Origin: Palsa-1150 sp036490515
GTDB lineage: Bacteria > Myxococcota_A > Polyangia > Polyangiales > Polyangiaceae
DNA: 64,000 nt
Reading direction: 5' to 3'
Assembly: GCA_036490515.1 (NCBI GenBank)
Contig: DASXDU010000011.1
Span: forward strand, 991,351 to 1,055,350
A program made the translations under genes and the position numbers. Within the stretch, counting starts at the first letter, position 1, and every line of letters begins with the position of its first letter. This document shows positions 52,855 through 61,643 of this stretch, in pieces. The notes below the pieces were generated by a model. It saw only the letters and a list, made by a program, of their open reading frames with translations, did not search any database and had not been told where the DNA came from.

Positions 52855-54108
52855 ATGACCTCTGCCCGTCGTCCGCCCGGCCTCGTCGCGCAGCTTCGCG
52901 CCCTCTCGGTCGACCAGCGGCACACGCTCGTCGCGTGCCTGCTCGGCTGGAGCCTCGACGCGTTCGACTTCTTCATCCTCGTCTTCGGCGTGAAGTCGAT
53001 CGCCGAAGACTTCCGCACCGACGTGACCGCCGTGACGCTCGCCATCACGCTCACGCTCGCGATGCGGCCCGTGGGCGCGCTCCTCTTCGGCTGGGCGGCC
53101 GACCGCTACGGCCGGCACCCGACGCTCATGGTCAACATCGTCGCGTACTCGATCCTCGAGCTCGCGTCGGCGGGGGCGCCTTCCCTCCCCGTGCTCATCG
53201 GGCTCCGGAGCCTCTACGGCATCGCGATGGGCGGCGAGTGGGGGGTCGGCGCCGCCCTCGCGCTCGAGTCCGCGCCCCTCGAGAGCCGCGGCGCCATCTC
53301 GGGCATCCTCCAGCAGGGCTACCCGCTCGGGTACCTCCTCGCGTCGATCCTCTTCGGCGTCTTCTTCTCGTGGATCGGCTGGCGCGGGATGTTCGTCGTC
53401 GGCGCGCTCCCTGCGGGCGTCGTCCTCTACCTGCGCGCGAAGGTGCCCGAGTCGCCGACGTGGAAGAAGGACGCGACGAAGCCGGGCGATCTCCGGCGAG
53501 CGCTGCGCGCGCACTTTCCGCGGTTCCTCTACCTGGTCGTCCTCATGGCGGCGTTCAATTTCTTCAGCCACGGGACGCAGGACGTCTACCCGCTCTTCCT
53601 CCAGAAGCAGCGCGGCCTCGACCCGCACGAGGTGGGCGCCGTCGCCGTGACGTACAACCTCGGCGCGATCCTCGGCGGCCTCGCGTTCGGCACGCTCTCC
53701 GAGCGGTTCGGGCGGCGGCGCACGATCGCGTGCGCGGCGCTCCTCGCGCTGCCGGTGATCCCGCTCTGGGTGCTCGCGCACAGCGCGGTGTGGCTCGCGG
53801 TCGGCGCGTTCGCGATCCAGGTGATGGTGCAGGGCGCGTGGGGCATCGTGCCGGCGCACCTCAACGAGCTCTCGCCGGGATCGGTCCGGGGCACCTTCCC
53901 GGGGCTCGCGTACCAGCTCGGCAACCTCGTCGCGGCAGCCACGGCGACGATCGAGACGGCGATCGCGGCCTCCTCCGGCGGCAACTACGCGCTGGCGCTC
54001 GGCGGGATGACGGCCGTCGTCGCCGTGTTCCTCGCAGTGGCGGCCGCCCTCGGGCCGGAGGCGAAAGGCGTGCGGTTCGACGCGCCGGGGCCGACGGGGT
54101 CGACGTAG
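52855..54108 (+). CDS. MFS transporter, sugar-acid/sialate-like
   Basis: 417 residues with 12 predicted membrane helices. The first loop motif GWAADRYGRHPTLMV and the second AFGTLSERFGRRRT are MFS signatures. The N-terminal LGWSLDAFDFFILVFGVKSIAEDF is typical of the metabolite:H+ symporter branch (NanT, ShiA, aromatic-acid carriers). The substrate is unknown; carboxylates are likely. The gene is divergent from the tricorn-like peptidase, which might release its substrate, but that is speculative. Confidence 0.87.
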   Translation: MTSARRPPGLVAQLRALSVDQRHTLVACLLGWSLDAFDFFILVFGVKSIAEDFRTDVTAVTLAITLTLAMRPVGALLFGWAADRYGRHPTLMVNIVAYSILELASAGAPSLPVLIGLRSLYGIAMGGEWGVGAALALESAPLESRGAISGILQQGYPLGYLLASILFGVFFSWIGWRGMFVVGALPAGVVLYLRAKVPESPTWKKDATKPGDLRRALRAHFPRFLYLVVLMAAFNFFSHGTQDVYPLFLQKQRGLDPHEVGAVAVTYNLGAILGGLAFGTLSERFGRRRTIACAALLALPVIPLWVLAHSAVWLAVGAFAIQVMVQGAWGIVPAHLNELSPGSVRGTFPGLAYQLGNLVAAATATIETAIAASSGGNYALALGGMTAVVAVFLAVAAALGPEAKGVRFDAPGPTGST

Positions 54109-54123
54109 CTCGGCCGTGGCGAG

Positions 54124-54137
54124 GCGAGCGCGCTCGC
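54124..54137. terminator. Short palindrome between convergent genes
   Basis: GCGAGCGCGCTCGC is a perfect 14-base palindrome between the ends of the MFS gene and the next gene. It may aid termination, but there is no T-run and no loop. Confidence 0.25.
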
Positions 54138-54141
54138 GCTT

Positions 54142-54591
54142 CTACGAGCGGAGCACGAACGCCACGGCCGCGATGAGGAGCGCGAACGCCACGAGCACCC
54201 ACGGCGGCGTGGCGGCAGGGTCGTGTGGATGGGCCTCCGGAGCCTCCTCGGTGGGCTCCGGGGACGTCGAAGGCTTCGCGGAGCTCGCCGGCGCGGGCGA
54301 AGGCAACGGCGTGGCGTGGGCCTCGGAGGGAACCCGCGCCGACTTCGGGATGGCCAGCTCCTCGGCTGCAAGGGCCTCGGCCTCGGCGGGAGGACGGGCG
54401 GTCGGGCGCTCGAGATCGGCCGCCTTCGGCGCCTCGCCGGTCGGCTCCTGCATCCGGGCCGCCTCGGCGCGCGCGGCTCGCTGGAGCTCGCGCCGCTGGT
54501 CGGCGTCCATGATGCTCGTCATCTCCGTCTCGTCTTCCTCGGGCACCGCGAGGGGTTTCGAGTCGGGCGGCTTGGAAGCAGCAGCAGCCAT
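54142..54591 (-). CDS. Tail-anchored hypothetical protein
   Basis: 149 residues. A charged, disordered Pro/Ala/Glu-rich chain of about 125 residues ends in one membrane helix (PWVLVAFALLIAAVAFVLRS). No domain is recognised. ATG 54591 is chosen; an in-frame TTG 21 bases upstream is possible. It is downstream of the CDP-alcohol transferase gene on the same strand, 43 bases apart, and may belong to its transcript. Confidence 0.6.
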   Translation of the reverse strand: MAAAASKPPDSKPLAVPEEDETEMTSIMDADQRRELQRAARAEAARMQEPTGEAPKAADLERPTARPPAEAEALAAEELAIPKSARVPSEAHATPLPSPAPASSAKPSTSPEPTEEAPEAHPHDPAATPPWVLVAFALLIAAVAFVLRS

Positions 54592-54634
54592 CAAGCGCTC
54601 AGAATCGCGCAACGGGCCCCCGAACGCAAACCGG

Positions 54635-55510
54635 TCAGCGGATGCGGACGACCTGCGCTACCCGCGCTACCCGGCCGACGTGCGCTACGGCCCCCGCCGC
54701 ACCGACGGATCCCGCCGACATCACGCCAGGATCCGAGGCGGGCTCTTGGTCGAGCTCGGCGTCGTCGTCCTCGCCTTCGCCTTCGCCTTGCGCTCGCTGG
54801 TGGGAGATCCGCGCGAGGTCGGCCGCGGACCAGACGGAGCGACCATGCGCCAGGAACCGCAGGCGACGGATGGCCGAAACGTTGGCGCCGACCCCCACCG
54901 CAATGAGGGCGGCGAAGACGGGGCCGTACAGCGCCCAGACGGGTAGCTTGCCCGCGTCGACCGCCCACGCGAAGACCGGCATGAGCGCGACGCCGACGCA
55001 GAGGATGACGGCGCGCTCGGCGCGGCGCATGGCGCCCGGCGGAACGGGGACGCCGAGGGCCTCGGCCTTCGCGCTGCCGTAGCTGACCATGAACGAGCCG
55101 CACATCGCGAGGAGCGCGAGGACGAGCGCCGGAGTCGACGCGCGGAAGAAGACGGCGAGGCCGCCGAGGAAGAAGAACTCCTCGTAGCGGTCGATGCTGG
55201 CGTCGAGGAGCGCGCCCGCCACCGACGCGGACCCCGTCTTGCGCGCGACCATGCCGTCGAGCGCGTCGCCCAGGGACGCCGCGACCATGGCCACGGCCGC
55301 CCAGCCGAACTCGCCGAAGCAGAGCAGCGTGCCCGCGATGCCCGCGAGCACGACCGACGAGACCGTGATGGCGTTGGCCGTCACGCCCAGAGCGATGAAG
55401 CCGCTGGCGACGTGGTCGAGGCACCACAGTGTGGCGTCGAGGGCGGCCCGGGGCAGCAATAGGGAGGAGCGCCCGCCGCTCGTCCGGACCCGAACCGTTG
55501 CTTCACTCAT
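54635..55510 (-). CDS. CDP-alcohol phosphatidyltransferase
   Basis: 291 residues with about six membrane helices. The family signature D-x2-DG-x2-AR-x8-G-x3-D-x3-D is complete in GDALDGMVARKTGSASVAGALLDASID. It transfers a phosphatidyl group from CDP-diacylglycerol to an alcohol; the acceptor (glycerol phosphate, inositol phosphate or another) cannot be told. The last about 70 residues are charged and low-complexity (GEGEGEDDDAELDQE), an addition to the core. Confidence 0.88.
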   Translation of the reverse strand: MSEATVRVRTSGGRSSLLLPRAALDATLWCLDHVASGFIALGVTANAITVSSVVLAGIAGTLLCFGEFGWAAVAMVAASLGDALDGMVARKTGSASVAGALLDASIDRYEEFFFLGGLAVFFRASTPALVLALLAMCGSFMVSYGSAKAEALGVPVPPGAMRRAERAVILCVGVALMPVFAWAVDAGKLPVWALYGPVFAALIAVGVGANVSAIRRLRFLAHGRSVWSAADLARISHQRAQGEGEGEDDDAELDQEPASDPGVMSAGSVGAAGAVAHVGRVARVAQVVRIR

Positions 55511-56082
55511 TAGGAACTGCTGCCTCCGGCGCGCCGCGACGCGCGTAGGGTGTGTCGACTGCCGCGATTCTCAGGACGTTCGATGCACCGATGGGACTCA
55601 TCGTGGCTCGGCCCGGGCCCGATTTGTGGCCGGAGCGGACGAGCTGGAGCGGACGGGCGACGAAACGGACCATGGAACCGACTAGCCGACAACGCAAATC
55701 CGATGCGCGGCCACGGAGCGGCCTGGTCCCGGTCGGGACCACGCAGGGGAAGGTCGGGCACGCCATTGTGCAGTAGGCGAGGTACGAACGAGAAGAACTC
55801 GGGGATCCGCGCGTCTAGCAGGCAGCGCCGCACGCCGCAGGCGGGATCTCCCTGCGGCCGCAACGCCGGCCCCACCTACGAGTGCGAAGCACCCGTCGCG
55901 CGTAGCCTCTTTTTCGCTGTCGCACCGGACTCACACGCGGAGCGTGAACGCGGGACCGCGGTGCCTCGTCATGAACGCCGGCCGGTCCCGTGGACGGCTG
56001 CGGCGTCACCGATCGGTTACCGAGGCTGCGTCACTCGACGGTTCCGGGTCGGACGGCCGCGTTCACCCCCCGAGGGAAACCG
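55511..56082. other. 572-bp region without a convincing gene
   Basis: No frame has family features or a natural codon pattern. The one structure I noticed is a hairpin at 55724-55741 (TGGTCCC, loop GGTC, GGGACCA). Promoters for the CDP-alcohol transferase gene would lie at its left end. A small RNA cannot be excluded. Confidence 0.45.
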
Positions 56083-57981
56083 TCACTGCGCCGCGGGCTG
56101 CGCGCAGTGGCCGTTGATGCACTGATCGCCGCTGTTGCAGCAGTCGGACGCGGTCGTGCAGGCCTCGTACTCGTTCGAGCACCCTCCGGGGGGCGGGACG
56201 CACTCGAGGGGCCCGCCGTCGCCGGACGGGCGGCAGAAGCCGTCGCAGCACTGGTCGCCCGTGGTGCACGCGCCGCCCTGCTGCTCGCACGGCGGCAGGA
56301 CCCAGAAGCCGCGGAGGTTGTCGGCCGTGAGCTCCTGGCCGTCGAGGTAGAAGGCCGGGTGACTCCCGTCCTGGCCCGGCGTCGGGTTGAGATCGAGGGC
56401 GGCGACCCAGAGCTGCCCGATCTCGTCGGGAGCATCGGGGCCCGCAGCCATCGACGCCAGCGTGTTGCCGTACGACCGGTGGCTCGTGAAGACGACCCAG
56501 AAGTAGCCGCCGACGGCCTCGGGCAGGACGGTCGGCGCGAAGCTGAGCTGCGGATCGTTCGCGGGCAGGTACGAGGCCGACGAACCGGCGCCCGTGTACC
56601 CGTCGAGCGCGTCGAGACGGGCGACGGTCTTGGACGCCACGTCGACGTAGTAGAGGTCCCCGAGGTTGCCGTTGTCCGTCTCGAACGGCGCGGTGCTCGA
56701 CGACGGCTCCTCCTGGAAGACGACCCACTTGCCGTCGGGCGTGAAGGCCGGCCAGCCGACGAAGTTGCTCGGATCGGTGGCGAGGTCGACGAGACCCGAG
56801 AACGCCTTCGTCCCGTTCGCGAAGTCCATCTTGGCGATGGTGCGAGCGTTCTCGTCCTCGTGGACGAAGGCGATCTGCTTGCCGTCCGGCGAGAAGGCCG
56901 TCGTTCCCGCGTGCGTGATGACGCCGTCCCAGCCGGGCGCCTTGACGTTGGCGCCGGTCGCCGTGTCGTAGAGCGCCGACTTCAAGTTGATCCACGTCCG
57001 GTACCCCGTCGCGGACATCTCGAACGAACCGTCCGGATAGATCCCGCCGAACGGATAGATCTGCGCGCCGGCCGTATTGATGACCGAGGCGCCCGCCTTG
57101 AGGTTGTACGACGCGCTGGCGAGCAGGGACGTCGAGGCGACGAGCGTGGAGCCGTCGGCGCTCGCCGTGTGGCAGACGTGACCGCATCCCTTCTCGAGCA
57201 CCGTCGGCTGCGTGGCTCCCGGCTGGATGTTCATGATGCCGACCGAGCCGAGCCCCCCGGCGAGCTTCGAGCCGTACGTCTCGTAGTAGATGACGCCGCG
57301 GAGGCTCCCCTGCGCGACGGGCCACGACTCGGAGATGGGGCCGGCGACCTGGCCGCCGGAGATCTTGGTCACCTGGACGACCAGCGGATCGGTGGGACCG
57401 GAGGCGGCGTTCGTGATCGCGGTCCACGACGTGGCGGGCAGCGCGAGGCGGATGGGGCCCGCCGCAGGCTTGAAGTAGCCCTTGTAGTCGAGGCTCGCGC
57501 ACGTGATGTGGACGTAGACCGCGTCGGGCGCGACGCCCGCGAACTGGAACGTCGGAGGAATGAGGCCGCGCGGGAAGACGGTCTTGTCGTAGGGGTACTG
57601 CCACGCGAAGGTCGAGTCGGCGCTGCCGCCGCCCTGGAGCTGCCCGACGGTCGTCGAGTCGACCCCGCCGGGGTTCTCGGTGATGACGCAGCTGTTGTTC
57701 TGGCAGGTGCCGCCGGCCTGCGGGCAGGACGAGTCGCACCCCTTGGGCGCGTGGCCGCCGCTGCTGCTCCCGCCGCTGCTACCGCCCTTGCCCGAGTCGC
57801 CGAAGGTGCCGAAGCCGCCGTCGCCGCTGCTCGCGCCCGAGCTCGCGCCCGAGCTGCTCGCACCGCCGTCGTCGCCAGGCGGCGCGAACGTCCGGTCCGG
57901 GCCGCTACTGCCGCACGCCGAGGCGATGGCCGTGATGGCCACCGCGCACACGAAGCTCTTCGACCCGAGGCTGCCGCGCAT
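56083..57981 (-). CDS. Propeller-type lipoprotein with CxxCH motif and Cys-rich tail
   Basis: 632 residues. The leader AVAITAIASAC is a lipobox. A Ser/Gly linker with a few Cys follows, then a domain that recalls TolB/PD40 propellers (TTAFSPDGKQIAFVHEDENARTIAKMD, WPAFTPDGKWVVFQEEP). Near residue 270 is KGCGHVCHTASADGS; the CxxCH could bind a c-type haem. The C-terminus has two knotted Cys clusters (CTTGDQCCDGFC, CTTASDCCNSGDQC). It is probably an outer-membrane or surface protein. Function unknown. Confidence 0.75.
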   Translation of the reverse strand: MRGSLGSKSFVCAVAITAIASACGSSGPDRTFAPPGDDGGASSSGASSGASSGDGGFGTFGDSGKGGSSGGSSSGGHAPKGCDSSCPQAGGTCQNNSCVITENPGGVDSTTVGQLQGGGSADSTFAWQYPYDKTVFPRGLIPPTFQFAGVAPDAVYVHITCASLDYKGYFKPAAGPIRLALPATSWTAITNAASGPTDPLVVQVTKISGGQVAGPISESWPVAQGSLRGVIYYETYGSKLAGGLGSVGIMNIQPGATQPTVLEKGCGHVCHTASADGSTLVASTSLLASASYNLKAGASVINTAGAQIYPFGGIYPDGSFEMSATGYRTWINLKSALYDTATGANVKAPGWDGVITHAGTTAFSPDGKQIAFVHEDENARTIAKMDFANGTKAFSGLVDLATDPSNFVGWPAFTPDGKWVVFQEEPSSSTAPFETDNGNLGDLYYVDVASKTVARLDALDGYTGAGSSASYLPANDPQLSFAPTVLPEAVGGYFWVVFTSHRSYGNTLASMAAGPDAPDEIGQLWVAALDLNPTPGQDGSHPAFYLDGQELTADNLRGFWVLPPCEQQGGACTTGDQCCDGFCRPSGDGGPLECVPPPGGCSNEYEACTTASDCCNSGDQCINGHCAQPAAQ

Positions 57982-58075
57982 GCGCGAAAAGCTAGCAGCG
58001 GCCCCCCTGCGACACGTCCGAATCGCGTCTCGCCGAGGCCCCGGGAAGCACGTCGGGCGAGCCCGTGGCGCGCCG

Positions 58076-59554
58076 TCAGAGCGGCATCGAGAGAGTCACG
58101 GCGCCGCCCCAGAGCCAGCCGCCGCTCGAGAAGCCGGGCCAGCCCGGGTTGTTCGTCTGCAGGCCCTGGGCGCCGACGACGGGGGCACCCGTCGTGCCGA
58201 TGACGGAGTCGTCGGGAACCTCGTCGACGATGCGCGAGTCGTCCTTCTGGTTGGTGCGCGGTACGAACCGGTCGGCGAAGACCTGGAACCCGGGGCGAAG
58301 CTTGAGGAGCTTCAGGAGCACGTCGGCGCCGAAGCCGACGCCGACGCGATCGTTGTCGACGTAGTTGGACCGGCCGACCTGGCTGGGCACGGGCGAGGGC
58401 ACGTAGCGCAGGTCGACGAAGGCGCGAGCGTCTCGGTAGGCGTGGCGGACGCCGACGGCGCCGCTCATCGTGTCGCGGAAGCCGAGGCCCGGCCCATACG
58501 TCGAGGGGCTCTGGTCCATCCGGTCGACGTACTTGGACCAGAGCGCGTAGTCGACCGACGCGACGACGGACATCGTGTAGCGGCCGCGATGCACGACCTC
58601 GGCCTCGGCACCCATGGCGACGGACCACGGCATCCAGTCGAAGACGTTCTCCTGCGTCGTGCCCGACTCCGCTCCCGTGGGAAGGGATGCGTCGACGGTG
58701 GTCGCCACGGTGAACGACTCGGGGGCGTGCACCGCGCCGCCGATGCGGAGCCATGGTGCGGGCTTCCAGCGCACGCCGACGGTGGGCGCGAAGTTCACCT
58801 GCGTCGTGATGCGGTTCTCGAGGAGGAGGGTGCTGTAGTCGCTGGCCGACTGGATGTAGTCGTTCGACGCCGCCGTGTTCGCGAGCCCGACGGAGAGCGC
58901 CGCGCCGACCGAGAGCGTCGGCAAGATGGTGAAGCCCGCGCCCAGGACGATCGAGACGGCCGTCAGCCGGTCGCCGTAGAGCTCCGGATGGAGGCTGTTC
59001 GTGAAGAGCGCCTCGCGCTCGTCGGGGAAGAACGCCTGCGCGGTCGTGAAGCTCGAGAGCGGCAAGACGGCGTAGAGGCCGAAGGTGAGGCGATCGCGGA
59101 CGAGCGCCTTCGTGAGCCCCAGCGTGAGGTACGTGCGCGTCTGCCCGCTCGACCCCTGCGCTTGCCGCGGGCGCGCCGCGAACCCACTCGACGAGCCGTT
59201 GTTCAGCCACTGCGTCGGGACGATGTCCGCCGGAAGGGGCAGCCCCTTCGACGTGACGCCGCGACCGCCGACGACCAGCGGCACGTCCGCGCCGGGCGTC
59301 CGGCCCTCGAGCGTGACGCCGAGCTGCTCGGAGATGACGGCGAAGCCGAGCCCCACTTCGTCGGGCGCGTCCACGAGCAGGGCCGGATTGAAGTACGTCG
59401 ACGCGGCACCCGGTCCTGCGACGACCCCCTGGTCACCCGCGTTGCCGCCGACGGCGCCCATCGCCTCGACGAGCGGCGACGCAGCCGCGGGCCCAGCGGC
59501 GAGCAGGACGACCGCGCCCAGCACCGCGGCACGGGCGATCGCGGTCGCCTTCAC
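58076..59554 (-). CDS. FadL/OmpP1-type outer-membrane transport protein
   Basis: 492 residues. A signal peptide (AAVLGAVVLLAAGPAAA) precedes SPLVEAMGAVGGNAGDQGVV, resembling the N-terminal hatch region, and AASTYFNPALLV, a FadL/aromatic-hydrocarbon porin motif. The rest is beta-barrel-like, with alternating hydrophobic strands and VRWKPAPWLRIGGAVHAPESF. It should take up hydrophobic compounds. Start GTG 59554 overlaps the TGA of the upstream lipoprotein gene (GTGA). Confidence 0.85.
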   Translation of the reverse strand: MKATAIARAAVLGAVVLLAAGPAAASPLVEAMGAVGGNAGDQGVVAGPGAASTYFNPALLVDAPDEVGLGFAVISEQLGVTLEGRTPGADVPLVVGGRGVTSKGLPLPADIVPTQWLNNGSSSGFAARPRQAQGSSGQTRTYLTLGLTKALVRDRLTFGLYAVLPLSSFTTAQAFFPDEREALFTNSLHPELYGDRLTAVSIVLGAGFTILPTLSVGAALSVGLANTAASNDYIQSASDYSTLLLENRITTQVNFAPTVGVRWKPAPWLRIGGAVHAPESFTVATTVDASLPTGAESGTTQENVFDWMPWSVAMGAEAEVVHRGRYTMSVVASVDYALWSKYVDRMDQSPSTYGPGLGFRDTMSGAVGVRHAYRDARAFVDLRYVPSPVPSQVGRSNYVDNDRVGVGFGADVLLKLLKLRPGFQVFADRFVPRTNQKDDSRIVDEVPDDSVIGTTGAPVVGAQGLQTNNPGWPGFSSGGWLWGGAVTLSMPL

Positions 59555-60723
59555 GGCGACCCCGAGGGGCAGGCGTCGGCGGGCGCGGTCGTCTCGTGGG
59601 GGAGCGCTTGCTGGACGTTCTGGCACGTCGTGAGATCCGCAGCGACGCTCTGCCGCGGGAGGCCCGCGACCACGGGGGCGACGCGCGCGCTTCCGAGGGT
59701 CCGGCCGACGAACGCGAACGTGATCTTGCCCGGCGCCTTCGACACGGCCGCGCCCGTGTCGAGCAGCGCGCACCCGGTGCCGCACTGCGAGACGTGGAGA
59801 ATGTTCTCCTGCAGATCGAACGCGCCGGGCACGTCGAACTGGAGGGCGGCGGCCGGCACGGGGCTGCCGGTCGTGGTGTACTCCTTCCAGTTGCGCTGCG
59901 CCGAGTCGCGCAGGCCGTTCACGATGCCGGTGATCTGGATGCCGATCCCGGGGAAGCCGTCGCCGTCGGGGTCGATGGCGCCGGGGGGATCGTCGGGATC
60001 GTTGACCGGGTCGCTCACCGAGGGCAGCGGCGTGAGCGACGAGAGGTCCGGCTTCGCCGAGAAGTCCGGCGGGAGATAGCTCTCGTCGACGCCGGCGATC
60101 TTGTACCAGCGGTCGAGCGTCACCGCGCATCCGCCGGCAGTCGCGGCCGACGTGCCGTGGCGGGGGGGCCTGGCCACGCCCGCGCCGCCATCGGCCGCGG
60201 CACCGGCATCTGCCGCGCTCCCGTCCATCGCGTTCGTGTAGAGGAGGGCCTTGAAGGATGCCGCGGTGTAGTCGATCGTCGCCGAGCCCGTGACGTGGAT
60301 CCCGCAGTCGAGCTCCTGGTCGACGACGAAGTCGTCGCCCGTCTGCGTGAGGTGGTAGAGGTACCAGTTGCTCGACGTCTGCGGCTGGTGGAAGAGGTCG
60401 TCGCAGGTGTAGTCCGTCTCGCTGACGGCCCAGTAGCCCGTCATGTCGCAGTCGGTGTCGCGGTGCGGGTTCGCGCAGCTCGGCCCCGTCCCGACGACGC
60501 CGTCGCCGCACGTCGGGGTGCACGTGTCGCTCGCGCACGCCCAGCCGGCGGCAACCTGGCAGTCGACGCAGCCCGGGCTCGCGACGTCGCACCCCTCGCC
60601 GGGATCCACGACGCCGTTGCCGCACACTGCCTCGGCGCCCACGTCCGGCTGGACGACGTCCTTCACGCACGCCACCGCCGCGACCCCGAGCACGAGCACG
60701 AGCACCGTCCCCGACCTCGTCAT
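59551..60723 (-). CDS. Lipoprotein with Myxococcus-type cysteine-rich repeat
   Basis: 390 residues. The leader LVLVLGVAAVAC gives a lipobox. Residues about 30-80 contain CGNGVVDPGEGCDVASPGC and TCTPTCGDGVV, the Myxococcus cysteine-rich (DUF4215-like) repeat. The rest contains DPDGDGFPGIGI, a possible calcium-binding loop, and no enzyme motif. It is probably a surface partner of the FadL-like porin, which is translated by a GTGA overlap from the same transcript. ATG 60723 precedes the leader. Confidence 0.75.
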   Translation of the reverse strand: MTRSGTVLVLVLGVAAVACVKDVVQPDVGAEAVCGNGVVDPGEGCDVASPGCVDCQVAAGWACASDTCTPTCGDGVVGTGPSCANPHRDTDCDMTGYWAVSETDYTCDDLFHQPQTSSNWYLYHLTQTGDDFVVDQELDCGIHVTGSATIDYTAASFKALLYTNAMDGSAADAGAAADGGAGVARPPRHGTSAATAGGCAVTLDRWYKIAGVDESYLPPDFSAKPDLSSLTPLPSVSDPVNDPDDPPGAIDPDGDGFPGIGIQITGIVNGLRDSAQRNWKEYTTTGSPVPAAALQFDVPGAFDLQENILHVSQCGTGCALLDTGAAVSKAPGKITFAFVGRTLGSARVAPVVAGLPRQSVAADLTTCQNVQQALPHETTAPADACPSGSP

Positions 60724-60857
60724 TCTCGCGGCTCCGACACCTATCGACACGGCGCCCGGGCGGCAAGGGCCCTTTTCGAGCGCGCTCGAGCGCACGCAGC
60801 GGCTCGCGCGTTTGCCATTTGCGTCGTCGGCGTCGCCCGCGGCATCCTGCCCGCCCC

Positions 60858-61643
60858 ATGCTCCGCTTGCCTCGCATGCCTCGCTTCGCCTCTGCGTTTC
60901 CCTTCGCGCTCGCGGCCCTCGGTCTCGCGCTGCTCGGCACGCTCCCCGGGTGCGCCGACGAGGCGCAGTTCTCGTCCCGGTTCGCCACCGACTTCGTTCA
61001 CGGGCGGCACACCGTGTCGGTCCTCGGCGTCTTCAAGGACGGCCAGATGAGCAGCGACGCGTGGGAGTCGATCGGCACGCGGCTGTCTGCGCCGTTCGGC
61101 GCGACCTGCCAGACGGGGTACGGGCAGCTCATCACGAGCAACCCGCCGCTCTCGGCGGCGATCGAGGACTACGTGCGCGCGAACGGCCCGGGCGACGAGC
61201 TCCTCGAGCAGCTCGCGCCTGCGGCGTCGGGCGACCTCGTCGTCGTCTTCACCGTGGCCGGGCACGTCGGCCCGAAGCCGACGAACACGCCCGACACGAG
61301 CAACGTCAGCGGCGGCGCCGCGAGCGGGGCCGGGGCAGGCAGCGCCCCGATGGGCGCGAGCAGTGGCAAGTACCGGGGAATGCGACCGGGCAGCGGCGGA
61401 AACGTCCGCGGCCTCGGGCGCCCCACGAACGCAGCCTTCGAGGTGTCGGCGTCGTTCTACTCGGTGAGCGAGAAGAAGGCCGTGGGGTTCGTGGCGATGC
61501 AGTACGACGGGACCAGCCTCGACGAGGCGTTCCAGCGGATGAGCGCGAAGGTCGCCGCCGCGGTGCCCGGGTCGGCGTGCGCGGGCTGGGACTGGAAGGC
61601 GCAAGTCGACGACAATCGCATCCGTGCCCTCACGGAACACTAG
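60858..61643 (+). CDS. Putative lipoprotein of the receptor locus
   Basis: 261 residues. The leader FALAALGLALLGTLPGC is a lipobox; ATG 60858 or ATG 60876 is the start. The middle has a Gly/Ser-rich loop (SGGAASGAGAGSAPMGASSG). No domain is recognised. It overlaps the downstream TonB-dependent receptor gene by 20 bases, so it is likely translated together with it, perhaps as an accessory lipoprotein. The gene diverges from the FadL-like pair, with 134 bases between. Confidence 0.7.
   Translation: MLRLPRMPRFASAFPFALAALGLALLGTLPGCADEAQFSSRFATDFVHGRHTVSVLGVFKDGQMSSDAWESIGTRLSAPFGATCQTGYGQLITSNPPLSAAIEDYVRANGPGDELLEQLAPAASGDLVVVFTVAGHVGPKPTNTPDTSNVSGGAASGAGAGSAPMGASSGKYRGMRPGSGGNVRGLGRPTNAAFEVSASFYSVSEKKAVGFVAMQYDGTSLDEAFQRMSAKVAAAVPGSACAGWDWKAQVDDNRIRALTEH

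Noticed and set aside
55552..55776. 74-residue plus-strand frame in the gene-free stretch
   Set aside because: Codon pattern is not natural, there is no ribosome binding site and no recognisable feature.
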